Assembly (NCBI GenBank): GCA_034509925.1
Contig: CM067531.1
Location: forward strand, 1,522,501-1,586,500
Length of the DNA: 64,000 bases
Origin: Hirudinaria manillensis
Lineage: Eukaryota; Annelida; Clitellata; Hirudinida; Hirudinidae
Reading direction: 5' to 3'
Shown here: piece by piece, positions 13,581 to 25,309 of the stretch
How the letters are laid out: each line of letters opens with the position of its first letter
How positions within the stretch are numbered: position 1 is the stretch's first letter
Notes under the pieces: model-generated
The model's input: the letters and a program-made list of their open reading frames with translations, nothing else
What the model was told of the DNA's origin: nothing
Database searches by the model: none
Position numbers and translations under genes: made by a program

Positions 13581-14761
13581 CAATAATAATAATAATAACA
13601 AATAACAACAATAATAATGATAATAATAAATAATGATAATAAATAACAATAATAATAATAATAAATAATAATGATAATGATAAATTATATATAGTCACAT
13701 TAAAGTTAATTTATAATTTAGAAAAATGATAAAATTTACGATATTTATAATATTAGGAGAATTAGGATGATTGATGCTTTGGAGAGACAGCATTTTAAGT
13801 GCATGGTTGGTAGCAACACAACATCCAAATCTAACTTTTTGAATTATTTTCACAAGAAAAATAAGACGTTTGAAAGCTTTGAAGGTACAAAAATTGGGAG
13901 ATTTATTTCCTAAAAGAGCTATTTATTTATTTATTTATCTATTTATTTATTTATTCATTTATTTATTTATTTATTTATTCATTCGTTCGTTCATTCATTT
14001 ATTTCTTTATTTATTTTATTAAAAAAAACATTTGAAATTCATGCAACGACCTTTTGCGAACTGTGGAGTTTGTTGAGAATGAGTTCCAGGATCTGAAGGG
14101 AGGAAATGTTATGAGACCATTAACAAGTTATTATTTACAATTACTTTAAGTTTTTATTTTCAAATTAATTTATTAAAGTCAACAATGGCTTTTATTAAAT
14201 ATGATACTTTTTAATATAACATAATATCTTTTATAAATGATTATAACATTATTCAACAGATTTATATTTATGTTTATTTGCGATTGTAAGTTTTTTTTAT
14301 ATTGATATTAAATTTTAAATATTGCTCACTTTGTTCAAAGACCTTTCGGTCTTCTCCATGCGTTCACATATTTTCTCTGCTATTTCGTCCTTTTGGATTT
14401 TACAAACAATAAAAATAATTATTTAAAAATAAAAATTATTACTGCAAGTAAAAACATAAAAACATTTTTTTAAATTAAATAAATTATTAAAACAAATTAT
14501 TAAATTAATATTTTTTCGGAACCTTCAGTCGTTCTAAATCGACGTCTTTTTTGTTCGCTTCTTTCATACGATCCTCGCACTCTTTTTCCAATTCTTTGAG
14601 CTGAATATTTGTTAAAAGTAATAATATACTAAAATAATTAGTTTTAAATTATTTAACTAAATCAAATGTGATTTAATTACAATAATAATTTCATAATAAT
14701 TACACAGTATTACTACGTAATGTAATTATTATTGTTGTTGTTATTGTTATTATTATTATTA

Positions 14762-14830
<69 letters not shown>

Positions 14831-15143
14831 GTTGTTGTTATTATTATTATCTCATAAATATGACAATAATTTTTCCTTTTGTCCTGGCTTTTAACAAAAC
14901 CCATCATCGCTCATCATAATTTATATATAATTTCTAATTAAATAACCCTCTTTTGTATTTTTCTTTGTTTCAATGTCAACTCCCCCATGTGGTTCGATGG
15001 ATCATGGATCTGTGGATCCCCGTTCATTGAATTTGTCCTGGAAAGTGTTGACTTCCTCCATTCGAGGTTCTTCTGCTTGAAGGTGTTCTTTGACTTTTGA
15101 ACTCCATCAGCGACAAGTTTCTGAGACATTGTGATATAATTAA

Positions 15144-15191
<48 letters not shown>

Positions 15192-15250
15192 TGTTATTAT
15201 TGTTGTTGTTGTTATTGTTGTTATTATTATTATTACTATTATTATTATTA

Positions 15251-15285
<35 letters not shown>

Positions 15286-15312
15286 GTTATTATTATTATT
15301 ATTATCATTATT

Positions 15313-15383
<71 letters not shown>

Positions 15384-17535
15384 TACTATTGTTGTCATCG
15401 CCACCATCACCACCACCACCGTCATCATCATCATCATCATCATTACTCTTGCTACAAAACTTGCTACAATTTATTATTTCAATAACCAGCTGAGAGGAGG
15501 CTTGACGATGTTTCTCTTTCAAAGAGGCACAAAGTTTTTCAAACCCGGCATTGATTTCCTTTATTTTCTAAAAAAAATAAATTTGAATTTGAATTTATTT
15601 GCTTTTAATAAAATGGAAATAAATTAATATTAAATAATTTAATTTAATTAGCAGGAAGAAATTATGTCAAATAAGGCAGACGAGTCTCCTTAAAATGTTT
15701 TCCCACGCGAATTCAAAATCTTAATTCAACGCAGAGACATGCAAATCGGGAATATTTTCAATAAAAGTTATAAATATTACAGGAACAAATTTAGCTTTTA
15801 TCTGGAAAAAAGACTAGAAAATGAGCAAATAAATGTTATCTTAATTCAATGATATGCTGAGAAAATTGATAAAGGAATCAAGTAATGCATAAATTATGAT
15901 AACCACTTCCTTCATAAAAAAGGCATTACAAGTCAAAAATAAAAACATTTACATTTAAAATTAAAATCACACAAAATACATTTATTGTATACATTCCAAT
16001 ATTTTGTTCCACTTTTACTATAATTTAACATAATATTTGATATTTTATATTTATAATTTATTATTAATTAAATTATCAAATTTAATAAATAAGTCAGTTT
16101 AACCTGAAGCAATTTCTCTGAGTTTGTTAAGGAATCCGAACGTTCCTTGGCAGCCGTTTTCTCCTTTAAAAAAAAAATTAAATTATAAAATTTATTGCAA
16201 TTATTAGTTGCAATATTCAATTTTTGCTCAAATGATTTTAAATAAAATATTTATAAAATATTTCTACAATATTTATTAAAACAGTTGTCACAGTACAAAA
16301 AATATTAAAAAGTAATTTTTACAATGTTCCAATATTCAGATTTTGTTCGATTATTTTTATAAAATAACTTGAAGAGAAAAAACACAATTATAAATTTCAT
16401 TGACTTGACGTCTCGAATTTCATAAAGTATGCTCACACGCTCACAAATGCCATTGAAGAATTCACATCCGTTCTGAGAAACCTGTAATGGTTGAGATAAA
16501 CAGATGCTGGATTTTGCATAAACAAATTTTAGTATTAGGTATAATTACTAAATTAACAACTAAATAATTAATATTTATGATAAAAATGGCATGCTCATCT
16601 TCAATACATTCATGGATAAAACCAAAAAATGCCATAATAAATTGGTTAGATATTGTTTGGAAAAATATCAATCAATCCACCAATCAATCAACCAACCAAT
16701 CAATCAATCAATTAATCGACCAATCAATTAAATCATATCATTGTTTGTTGGACAACTCCAAAATTTATCACCAGCTTCTCGGACATGGCAGACGCCTTTG
16801 CAAGTCTTTCTTGAAAGTGTTTATTTTCTAAAACAATGATGGATTTTTAACTCTAGTTTTTAACAAAAATTTAAATTGTTGAAATCACTGACTCTCAATA
16901 ACTGATTATTAACCAGAGTTAATTCAGATAATTATTTTCAGCTTAATTCAGTTAATTCAGGATGATTTCAGTAAAAATCAAATGCCAAAAAAAGGTTGAA
17001 ATTATGACACGGATCTGAACCCATGTTGCACTTTATATGCCAAGATATATCCCTAATAATACTTTGATCTCAAAGCCCTTTTTTGGACTTTATGCCACTT
17101 TAATAATGTTTCATCTTGCATTTTATTATTTGAAATTAAATCATAAACAATCATCAAGCCATTTCAAGTCCTTACCTTCAATCAGCTTTTCTGTTGCAAA
17201 CCTCTTCAAAGTTTCAATCTTCAATCTCCAATCATCAATCAACTTAAACCAAGATTCAAAGTCCTCTGAAAAGCCTTCATTTGGTGCCTTTTCTGAAAAA
17301 AGCAAAATATTTTTTTAAAACTATTTTTATACTTATTGAACATTTAACAAATCATTAATAAATTGATTACAAAAGAAAAAAGCATGCAATACGTTATCTG
17401 CAATACGTTATCTGCAACAAGCAACAAGTTACTAAACACCCAATCGCTTCGTAATACCGACGATATACCAGGAAAGGTTATCGATAAAGATCTCAAACAA
17501 TTAACAAAAGAAAAACCTTCTGCAATGTTGTCCAT
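9326..17535 (-). CDS. F-BAR-like coiled coil plus RhoGAP domain protein
   Basis: Multi-exon minus-strand gene. The candidate start MDNIAE (17535) splices in phase to 17290-17176, then 16827-16772. These encode KRFATEKLIENKHFQERLAK, the pattern at the start of an F-BAR domain. Further coiled-coil exons lie near 16480-16420, 16165-16105, 15568-15480, 15130-14940, 14590-14520, 14390-14335 and 14110-14065; linkers near 13490-13350 and 13039-12955. The RhoGAP exons are 11163-11017 (GIYRKSG, with the arginine finger Arg), 10855-10799, 10475-10360, 10076-9996 (NKMDASNLAMIFSPALF, the conserved Asn-Lys-Met block), 9712-9640 and 9481-9326 (stop). The RhoGAP exons are in consistent phase. RhoGAPs switch off Rho GTPases; F-BAR modules bind curved membrane. 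The ARHGAP11/19 and ARHGAP29/45 groups share parts of this design; I cannot decide between them. The middle exons are the least certain. Confidence 0.75.
11170..11268. repeat. Tandem repeat of about 24 bp, four units, in a RhoGAP intron
   Basis: Unit AAATCATTTTTAATTTAATT repeated about four times with few changes. Confidence 0.85.
12122..12745. repeat. TTGTG pentanucleotide satellite
   Basis: About 600 bp of GTGTT/TTGTG units, almost pure at both ends. The centre (about 12320-12640) carries higher-order variants with TTGGT, TTATG and TTGTAAAG. It lies between the exons at 11163 and 12955 of the RhoGAP gene, so it is probably intronic. Because the unit is 5 bp, all three plus frames stay open and give cysteine/valine/leucine repeats; these are not genes. 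Confidence 0.95.
13505..13690. repeat. (AAT)n microsatellite with AAC/ATG interruptions
   Basis: Imperfect AAT triplet tract in the intron next to the exon near 13350-13490. Confidence 0.9.
13918..14010. repeat. (ATTT)n microsatellite with ATTC/GTTC variants
   Basis: Tetranucleotide tract TTTA repeated about 20 times with a TTCG/TTCA stretch near its right end. Confidence 0.9.
14722..14852. repeat. (ATT)n microsatellite
   Basis: Long ATT triplet tract with GTT interruptions, inside an intron of the F-BAR/RhoGAP gene. Confidence 0.92.
15136..15448. repeat. (ATT)n expansion grading into CAC/CAT triplets
   Basis: About 310 bp of ATT triplets with ACT, GTT and ATC variants, ending in a CACCAC and CATCAT run. 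The open frames give poly-Asn, poly-Ile or poly-Leu and are not real genes. It directly abuts the exon coding SQKLVADGVQKSKN. Confidence 0.92.
16662..16732. repeat. (AATC)n tetranucleotide tract
   Basis: Imperfect CAAT/CCAA tetranucleotide repeat in a coiled-coil intron. Confidence 0.85.
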
Positions 17536-19358
17536 ATTCCTTTTTATCCAGAGTTTAACTTTTCCTAAGCTGACGTCATAGAATTTCCCAATCTAAGCAA
17601 AGCCGATCACCTTCTACTTTCCTTATCGCAGCTTTCTGATCTAAAAGTCTCGGTTTGTTTGTTTTTGCCTCCTCTTATACCCACATTGTGTACGTGTTTA
17701 GGGGGGATTTCCCCGCTGCTAAATTTGGCTTCTTCGGTGCTTATTCAATTGCTTGGCTAACAATTAGGAAGGCTTTGAGCTTGATAGTGCTGCTACGATG
17801 TTCAGTCATTCGTGTCCGTTATTTATTTACAAGAGGACCAGTTTCAAAGGTGAAGAGAAGTTAAATCGTAGAATCCTTGTCGCGCTATAAAAAGAAACAA
17901 CAGCGTAGAATGGTTTTACCATTTTCAAAGCAGTGGCTATATATCGACTGTTTTTTACCATTTTGGTTTTTTGCATGCAGAGGCCTACTTATATGTTATG
18001 TTAAACAAGTATTTTATTATTATTATTATTTATTAATTAGTTATCTTGTTATATAATTAATTTTATTTATTATATAAATTTATTAGATCGTTTCAACATA
18101 AATGATTGACTCCTGGTTTTGATACTGCGTTTTATTTTTCACATCAGCAGCACAATTGTCTCTTATCAAGGTGTCATGGAAATTCGGATGGTTATGTAGT
18201 AATCGCCTACGGTTATTAAGCCCCTGGTACAGCTTCGTCTACTCCAGTCAGGGATTAGGGATTTACCCATTAGGTATTTTCACATTTAATGAATGTTAAA
18301 TTGTAATTTAACTTGAAGATTCTGAGAAAATTCGATCAGAACAAAGTAATGAATAAAGTTTAAGTGGATTGATAATTGAGCGAAGAGTGTTAATTAACAC
18401 TTAAGAGTCGAACTGTTTTACAATCGCTTTATAAACAAGTGGAATATATTTGTATTCAGAAGGGGTGTTTCTTGAAAGTTTGATTTAGTTCCAGCAGAGA
18501 ATCGTTCACGTTTCTCAGAAGAACTGAGTTCAAAACATCAAAGCGAATATGTTGTTTTTTTTCAAATTTTTACGAAGTCATATATCTTTTCAATTTCATT
18601 TAATGTTCACAAAGTTACTTGTGAACGTTTATCAAATTATCTTTTGTTATGATCGTCATTAACGTAACTAATGTAAACAAACTTGTACACATCACCGCTG
18701 CAGATTGAATTACTAACCGCACGTGCTTATTAAACATCAGACGAACCGAGATAATAAGTGACGAGTTAATTACCAATAATTTAAGTGCCTAAACTTCCAA
18801 GAAACCAAACCATTTCAAATTTTTATTTTCGTTTGAATTTTTTCCGGCGAAACTTCAATCGGTGAATATTTTCACGAATGGAATTTATTAACTTTTCCAA
18901 ACATTGCATTCTTTGAATTTAATAACTTTTATGCAGACATTTAAAAATACAGCCATAATTTAAATTTAAGCTGCAGTTTATGGCTTATTATTGTCAACGT
19001 GGAAGGTTTCCATTCGGCATGCAGCAGCATAGTTTCCTTCAATTTGAATCTCATTGAATCAGGAAGAATTCTATGGTTTTTCAAAAGGCGATTGGAATAA
19101 ATTAAAAAAAAACTGTTTATTTGTTTGGACGATTTTATTAAGAAACGCTTAATTTAAATGCGAGCCCTGTGAGTGAATTTTTTTAAGCGAATTAAATAAA
19201 CACCATACTCTACCTCTAATGATCCGTTATAAATTAGAATATCTAGTTAAAGTTAGGCAGATTGGAATTTTTTAATGTTTTTTTATGTGAAAACAATTAA
19301 ATAAAAAATTATTTTCCGGCTTTCCACAAGTTAGCGATAATCGGTACATAATTAATCG
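17536..19358. other. Intergenic sequence between divergent genes
   Basis: Lies between the RhoGAP start (minus) and RPL4 (plus), so it should hold both promoters. Small open frames here (for example 17655-17864) have no recognisable domain. No RNA gene seen. Confidence 0.5.
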
Positions 19359-19366
19359 CTCTTCCC
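19359..19366 (+). promoter_or_regulatory. RPL4: Probable 5' TOP transcription start of RPL4
   Basis: CTCTTCCC lies 21 bases upstream of the ATG in the inferred first exon. A C followed by an uninterrupted pyrimidine run at the cap site is the TOP motif of vertebrate and many invertebrate ribosomal protein mRNAs, used for mTOR-linked translational control. The cap site itself is inferred. Confidence 0.5.
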
Positions 19367-21353
19367 GTAGTTTATACCAGTGCACGATGGTAACGAAAGT
19401 TTTGTTTTGATCGATCAAATGGAAATTTAACTTGTTATTATGTGTTTAAAATAATTTTTAAACATTTTAATCACTTTTCCACAGAGTTCCAGATTGCAAG
19501 TTTCAGTTTATGATGATAAGGGCGCGGACACTGGCAAGAGTCTGGCCATGCCGGCGGTGTTTAAGGCCTCCATCAGGGTGGACATAGTGAACTCTGTTCA
19601 CATGGACATGCTCAAGAACGGTCGTCAACCATATGCAGTTTCCAAGAAGGCTGGTTGGTAACTTATGCCTTTCTATCGATAAGCGGCCGTGAACCATTTC
19701 AGCATTTCGACTTGTGCCCTCTCAGGTCATCAGACTTCTGCCGAGTCTTGGGGTACTGGACGTGCAGTGGCTAGAATTCCGCGCGTCAGTGGCGGCGGTA
19801 CCAACAGGTCCGGCCAAGCCGCTTTTGGAAACATGTGCAGAGGAGGTCGTATGTTTGCTCCAACCAAGACCTGGAGAAGATGGCATAGGCACATCAACAT
19901 CAATCAGAGACGTTATGCCATCTGCTCTGCAATCGCAGCATCGGGGATCCCAGTTTTGGTTCAATCAAGAGGTACGGTTTTCTTCTAATCTAGATAGTTC
20001 TTTTTTTGTTTATTTATATAAATTCTCCTGAAATTAAGTTTTAAATTATTTATAAAAAGTGATGGCTGGTGAAATGAAAATGTCTTTTCAGGTCACATCA
20101 TTGATGGCATTCCTGAACTTCCACTTGTCTTGGATGACAAAATTGAAGAAATCAAGAAGACCAAGGAAGCTGTTGGTGTTTTGAGGAAATTGAAAGTTTG
20201 GCCTGACATTGAAAAGGTATTATCAAGTAGATTCAATTACATTTTTTAACAGTTCAACACTAACATTAATTTTTTTAAATCACCAAGTTTTCAAGTTTTT
20301 AGCAAGTCTTGTATCAAACAATTTCAATTACATGTTACTTTTCATCCAATTCATTTTTATATTAATCAATTTGTATTATCTAATTCTAATATTCTATAAT
20401 AACAATCTCTAATCCAATTTCAATGCTTCTCAAAAACAGGTCAAAAACTCCAAAAGGTTCAGAGCTGGAAAGGGAAAGATGAGGAATCGCCCGAGGATCC
20501 AGAAGAGGGGACCGGTCCTCATCTACAACAAGGACAACGGCATCACCAGGGCTTTCCGTAACATCCCTGGCATGACCCTGATCAGTGTCGACAGACTGAA
20601 CCTACTTAAATTGGCCCCAGGTGGAAACGTCGGTAGGTTCTGCATGTGGACTGAGTCTGCATTCAAACAGCTGGATGCCATCTATGGAACGTGGAAAAAA
20701 GAATCACTGTTGAAGACTGGCTACAAGTATGAGTGGAGATTTTATGTGCAAAAAAATCATTTATTCATTTTTATTTTATTTATTATTTTAAATTTAGCTT
20801 GCCAGTTTCCAAGATGACAGTAACCGATCTCGCAAAGATTTTGAGAAGCGAGGAGATCCAAAAGGCACTGAGGGCCCCAATCAAGGAAAAGTCAAAGAGA
20901 GTACTGAAGAGGAATCCCCTCAAGAACTCTGAGGCCATGAAGAAGCTCAATCCGTATGCGATTTCACAGAGGAAGAAAATGCAGGCATTGGAAGAAAGAA
21001 ATTGGTTGGAAAAGCAGGCAATCCTGGAGTCAAAGAGGGAGTGAGTTTGATTTTGTCTCTGCAGGGGTAAAATTGGTATCATATGCTGTATGATACTATC
21101 TGTTCAATGTGTTCATACTGGATAATGCTAAAATTTGATCACACGATAGTTTTATAAAGTTATGTTTTATTGTCTGGTTTGGGATTCTATTACAATATGG
21201 TCACTGATGTCATGTTCTTAAATGATGGTGTGTTTTTAGGGAATTGCCAAAATGTACTGGAAGTCACCAGAAGCAGAAACAGATTGCCAAGAAGAAGATG
21301 CTATTTGTTCCAAAAAAGCCAACAAACGAGAAACCACTTAATTGAGAAATAAA
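19359..21353 (+). CDS. RPL4: 60S ribosomal protein L4 (uL4), complete
   Basis: Structural protein of the large cytosolic ribosomal subunit; its internal loop lines the exit tunnel. Seven exons: about 19359-19389, 19485-19653, 19726-19971, 20092-20216, 20440-20726, 20798-21040 and 21240-21345 (TGA 21343). All junctions are GT-AG and the phases add up to 392 codons, close to the usual length. The ATG (19387) is the last codon of exon 1, directly followed by GTAACG. Diagnostic blocks include [60 protein letters not shown] and, across the exon 5/6 junction, YNLPVSKM. The C-terminal tail is lysine-rich and shorter than in vertebrates. An AATAAA at 21348 follows the stop almost at once. Confidence 0.97.
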
Positions 21354-22456
21354 AACTTCCATTGAGAAGTTAATTTAAAATATTTTTGTTGGAAAAATTT
21401 GTATTAATGGATTAAGTTTATCTGAATGGGTTACTTGCAAGTATTCATATTGGCTGGTTTCATCTAGGTAAGGTAAAGAATCGGTAAATTAAAGTATGAA
21501 AATCAGAATTTTTGAAATTGGAATTGGCATGGTTTTTGAAGCAATGTGATGTTGCTTGGATATTCTTTGACTGCCTTTGAGGGTCTGAAGTGGTATGGGG
21601 TGGTTGAGCTAGTTTTAGCAGCAAAATGTGCACATATGAGACAAGGCAGAGGAATCATAGTTATCCTATTTTGGTAAGTATTTGGAACTAATTTTGTTGA
21701 CTTTTAAGCTGAAAATACATACGTTTTAAGGTGATTGTTGTCTTATATTCGAGTTGACTCAACTACATTTAGAACTTTTCCAGGTTGCAAACTAATTTTT
21801 AATTACTACAGTTAAAAGTCATGAAGCACATTTTTAAGGAGAGAGCTTATTGGTTCTAGGCATGTCTGCAAGTTGGAGTGGATGAGAACGTTTTGTTGCT
21901 CCTATTGAACTCTTTCATTGTTGATGAGGCCGGGAATTGCAATGTGGTTATAACTTGCGGATCCTGTCACCAATTGTCATTGGTAGCTCTGCTTGATTAC
22001 TGATGACCAAACAATGCAAGATAATTGGCTATTTTTGTTTTATGAGAAGATTTTGGGGTAATTGAGCATCAGATGAGTTGTTATACAGGATATTTGAAAT
22101 GGTATCATTATCCAGGATGCACAATGATAGCTCAAACTTTTTAGAAACTTTTAAATTCATTTTAATGTGGATTAGGTGATCTGCTCTTGCGTAAACGTTC
22201 TACCAACTATATGATTAACATGCTAGACAACTTCAATGCTTACAAGTTCAACAGGTTTACATCTTAATTGAAGCTTTTGTTCTTAACCATGGTTATTAAA
22301 TGTGTGATTAATTTTAAAAAGAATTTAATTGTGAGGTTCCTGAACAGCTGTTTACTTCTGATTAGGTAGGACTGGCTATGACCTTAAATATGTTGCTTTG
22401 TCCCTTTTCTTTTTCCTGTTTTTCTCTGAGTAGTTAATTCACAAAGAATTCGGACG
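21354..22456. other. Intergenic sequence, no gene seen
   Basis: Separates RPL4 from the first PAN-domain gene. No supported exon or RNA gene. Confidence 0.5.
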
Positions 22457-22807
22457 ATGCCATATTTCTTTATGATAGTTTTGTTTGGTCTAGTAAAGAG
22501 TACGATAGAAGAATGCACGGAGATTTCTTGGACAGACATGGACCTGACCTTTGCCGACAATCTGGGTGCCGTTCATCATCCTGGCATTACAGACCTAAAA
22601 AGTTGCAAGGAGCGTTGTGTGGAAAACAAAGATTGTTCGTCCATAGATTGGGTATTCGGGGAACAAAGACACGGCTGTTGGTTGCACAACTCTCCGCACG
22701 ATTCCCTGAAACTTTACGGGAACGACAGAGCGTCCCATCATGTCATTATTCGTACGAAAAAACCGGATCACGAATGTCCAGGCAAGGATGAGAATTATTT
22801 TCGTTAA
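22457..22807 (+). CDS. Receptor-array copy A: signal peptide plus single PAN/apple domain
   Basis: Single open frame of 116 residues. A hydrophobic leader (MPYFFMIVLFGLVKST) is followed at once by one PAN/apple-like domain with the family's six cysteines: ECTEISW, SCKERC, CSSIDW, GCWLHN and HECPGK. The SHHV block near the end is shared with every copy in the array. Unlike its neighbours it has no lectin-like exons and no splice donor where the others leave the PAN exon; it runs on to a stop six codons later. It therefore looks like a secreted PAN-only protein, or the surviving exon of a damaged receptor that happens to have a leader. It is the most diverged member and nearest to RPL4. PAN domains bind protein or carbohydrate; the ligand is unknown. 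Confidence 0.65.
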   Translation: MPYFFMIVLFGLVKSTIEECTEISWTDMDLTFADNLGAVHHPGITDLKSCKERCVENKDCSSIDWVFGEQRHGCWLHNSPHDSLKLYGNDRASHHVIIRTKKPDHECPGKDENYFR

Positions 22808-25309
22808 TCTAGAATATTTTTCATTTAAATGTTTCTTTTAAACAAAAAATATGTTTTCAAACTGCTTCAAAAGGGGACAAATCTGGTTATCCATCCCAAA
22901 TGACAAGTAGGTTGCTTGGTCATTACATATTTTTATATCTTTGTTGACTTTTCTTTACATGCTTATCATTGTTATTTATTTATTATTGCTTTTAAAATGG
23001 TGAATATTTTCAATTTTAGTAAGGAGTTCCTTTCAACTTCTAATGCAAATCACTATTATCTCAATCACGGCAGCGTGGATCGTGTTATTGTGATCACCGG
23101 TCGATGGTTCCTATCAATGGAGGTTAAATCCGTGGTTGATTCAAGAGGGACAACAGAGATGTTTTCAACAAATATATTATACAAAACTATTGGATTATGA
23201 TCAATTATGTTTCTTCATAGCTGCAGGCAAACCTACACACAATTGCCTGGTGATGATTATGTTTTCAGCAGGTCTAAGTGAAACTTGGTTATTGTCATTT
23301 TGTGGTTTTTTACATGCAATTAGTCAGCTATTATTGATAGTTTTTCTTTCGAACTTTAATTGCAATACAACTTTTTAAGAGTCCAACTGGTGAATAATGA
23401 TGTGATCGAGTGTCGGAAATGACCTTATTTGGCTTCATACTCCCAGGCTATAGTTGTTGACTTAAATAAACTTGTGTGATAATTAAATGTGTAATTTTTA
23501 AAGTAATCATACAAAATTATAAAAAGAAATATATAAGTTAGTGCAAGTAACTATTGGGCTTTAATAAGTAGTCATCTCTAAGTGCAGTATATTATATATT
23601 TTTCTCCTCTATAAAATAGAAAAAGAAGCCTTTCTGTCTTGTTCTGAGGAATGTTTGAGATGATCTGGCCTTGCCAATAACTTCAATTTAAGATAGCGCT
23701 TATTAAACTCTAAAAATACTCTGCTTTAAGTTCTGGTTAATATAAAGATCTCTCACTCAAATCCATCAGGTTATAATAATTATTTTTCATTTCGTTTCAA
23801 ATTATCGAAAAAGGGGAAAAGCTTAGCTTCACTCCTTTTTTTTGAGTCAATCTATTAATCGCTAAATCAAGAAAACAAAATTGAATAATTGAGGCTGATT
23901 ATTAAGAGACTCGCAGCCTTGATGAGACGCAAGCCATCGTTGGCACCGCTGACCCAAAAAGTTAATTAATTAAATAGATAAACCTGTCAAGAAGCAAAAG
24001 CAAAAAAAACAACAAAGCTATTAATTTGATATAGCGCGGATGAGAAACAATTTAACGGATTATTTAGACAATATGTACAACAATGCAAATGGTCCAGTTT
24101 ATGATTTAATAGATTACGGAATACCGGAGAATAGCCTTAGTCCATAACACGATATTTAAAAAAGTTTAAGGGTAGATCAGGCAAAAGATGGACTGAATTC
24201 ATGGGTGTGTCGGAGGAAATACGAATGGTTACTGTAGTTAGTGCTTATGGGGATGAGACCAAAAAATTTATCAGGGTCATCACGAGAACATAAAGAGGGC
24301 AGTTTGGAGACTATGACTTTGGTGGATATTAGGCAAGTTATGATTAGTGATAGATCGTATGAGATGAAACATTTTTATTTGTTTATATATTTGTGTTATT
24401 TCTAATATTACTTTAACTCAATTTTTTTTTCTCAAGGAGAATGGGTTTATTTTGTTAAGTTTATTACTTAACTGTTAACTTTCGGATCGTTAACCTGGGG
24501 TACATATGTGTCAACCTAAATTCTTAAAAGTCAGTTTACAGTTCAAATGTAAATTTTTCATTTTAAAAACAGATTTTCTGTACCAGTATGGGAACCATAC
24601 GAAAAGTATGGAAACCATTTCAGGAACAAATAATAATTTTTTTGACGAAATTTTAATTATGTGGTTGGTGATCATCATCTTAAGAAAATGTTTTTGCTTT
24701 TCAAATCAAAATCAATTAATTAAAGGGCACATTGTCTGTACCAGAATGGGAACCCGTCCCTTTTTCTACTGTGGAGGTTGGAAATTGAGGTCTAACTTCG
24801 CTTGAGGTCTGACATTTAAATATTTATATTTCAACAATTTTGCATTTAATGGATCTCTAAAAATAATATCGAGAAAATAAGGAATATATCAGAAAGAATA
24901 TGCAAAGATAATGGATATTATTCATTAATCATGGTAATCTATAAAGCCGAACTCATCACTGGTCACATTATTGTGAGCAGCGGTTTTTCCAAACACACGG
25001 AACAGGAACATCGAACTTTGTGCACATAAGAAATCAATAATTGTTAAGAATTGTTTATTTGATATATTGTTTATTTTAATTTGATGTAATGGGTAGATCA
25101 AAATTTAAAAAAAATAAAGTATATATGTCCTTAGGTGAAAGTTACGAGAAACCACTTTCCTAACCATGATAATATTTGGAATTTCCTGGAACATGTTCGG
25201 GTACAAAACTAAATTTCTTGAGTCTAACCAGTCATATGAGAATTCTTTATTTGGAATTTATTCTTAATTTTTTATTTGGAAGTTTTTATAACTTCACAAT
25301 AGTTTTAAT
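22808..25309. other. Spacer with an old segmental duplication
   Basis: The stretch 23210-23740 is related to 43530-44260 over several hundred bases: shared ATTGCCTGGT, TTTTCAGCA, TTGCAATACA and CTTGCCAATAA blocks in the same order. Around 24040-24370 short broken open frames (one reads MRNNLTDYLDNMYNNANGP) suggest a decayed coding insert that I cannot identify. No intact gene. Confidence 0.5.

Noticed and set aside
14713..15627. Poly-Asn, poly-Ile and poly-Leu frames
   Set aside because: Translations of ATT/AAT triplet tracts; only the short flanking coiled-coil pieces on the minus strand are believable exons.
19722..21082. Minus-strand frames over RPL4
   Set aside because: Antisense shadows of the RPL4 exons.
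24040..24370. Broken open frames in the spacer before copy B
   Set aside because: Stops interrupt every frame and no motif is recognisable, so no product can be named.
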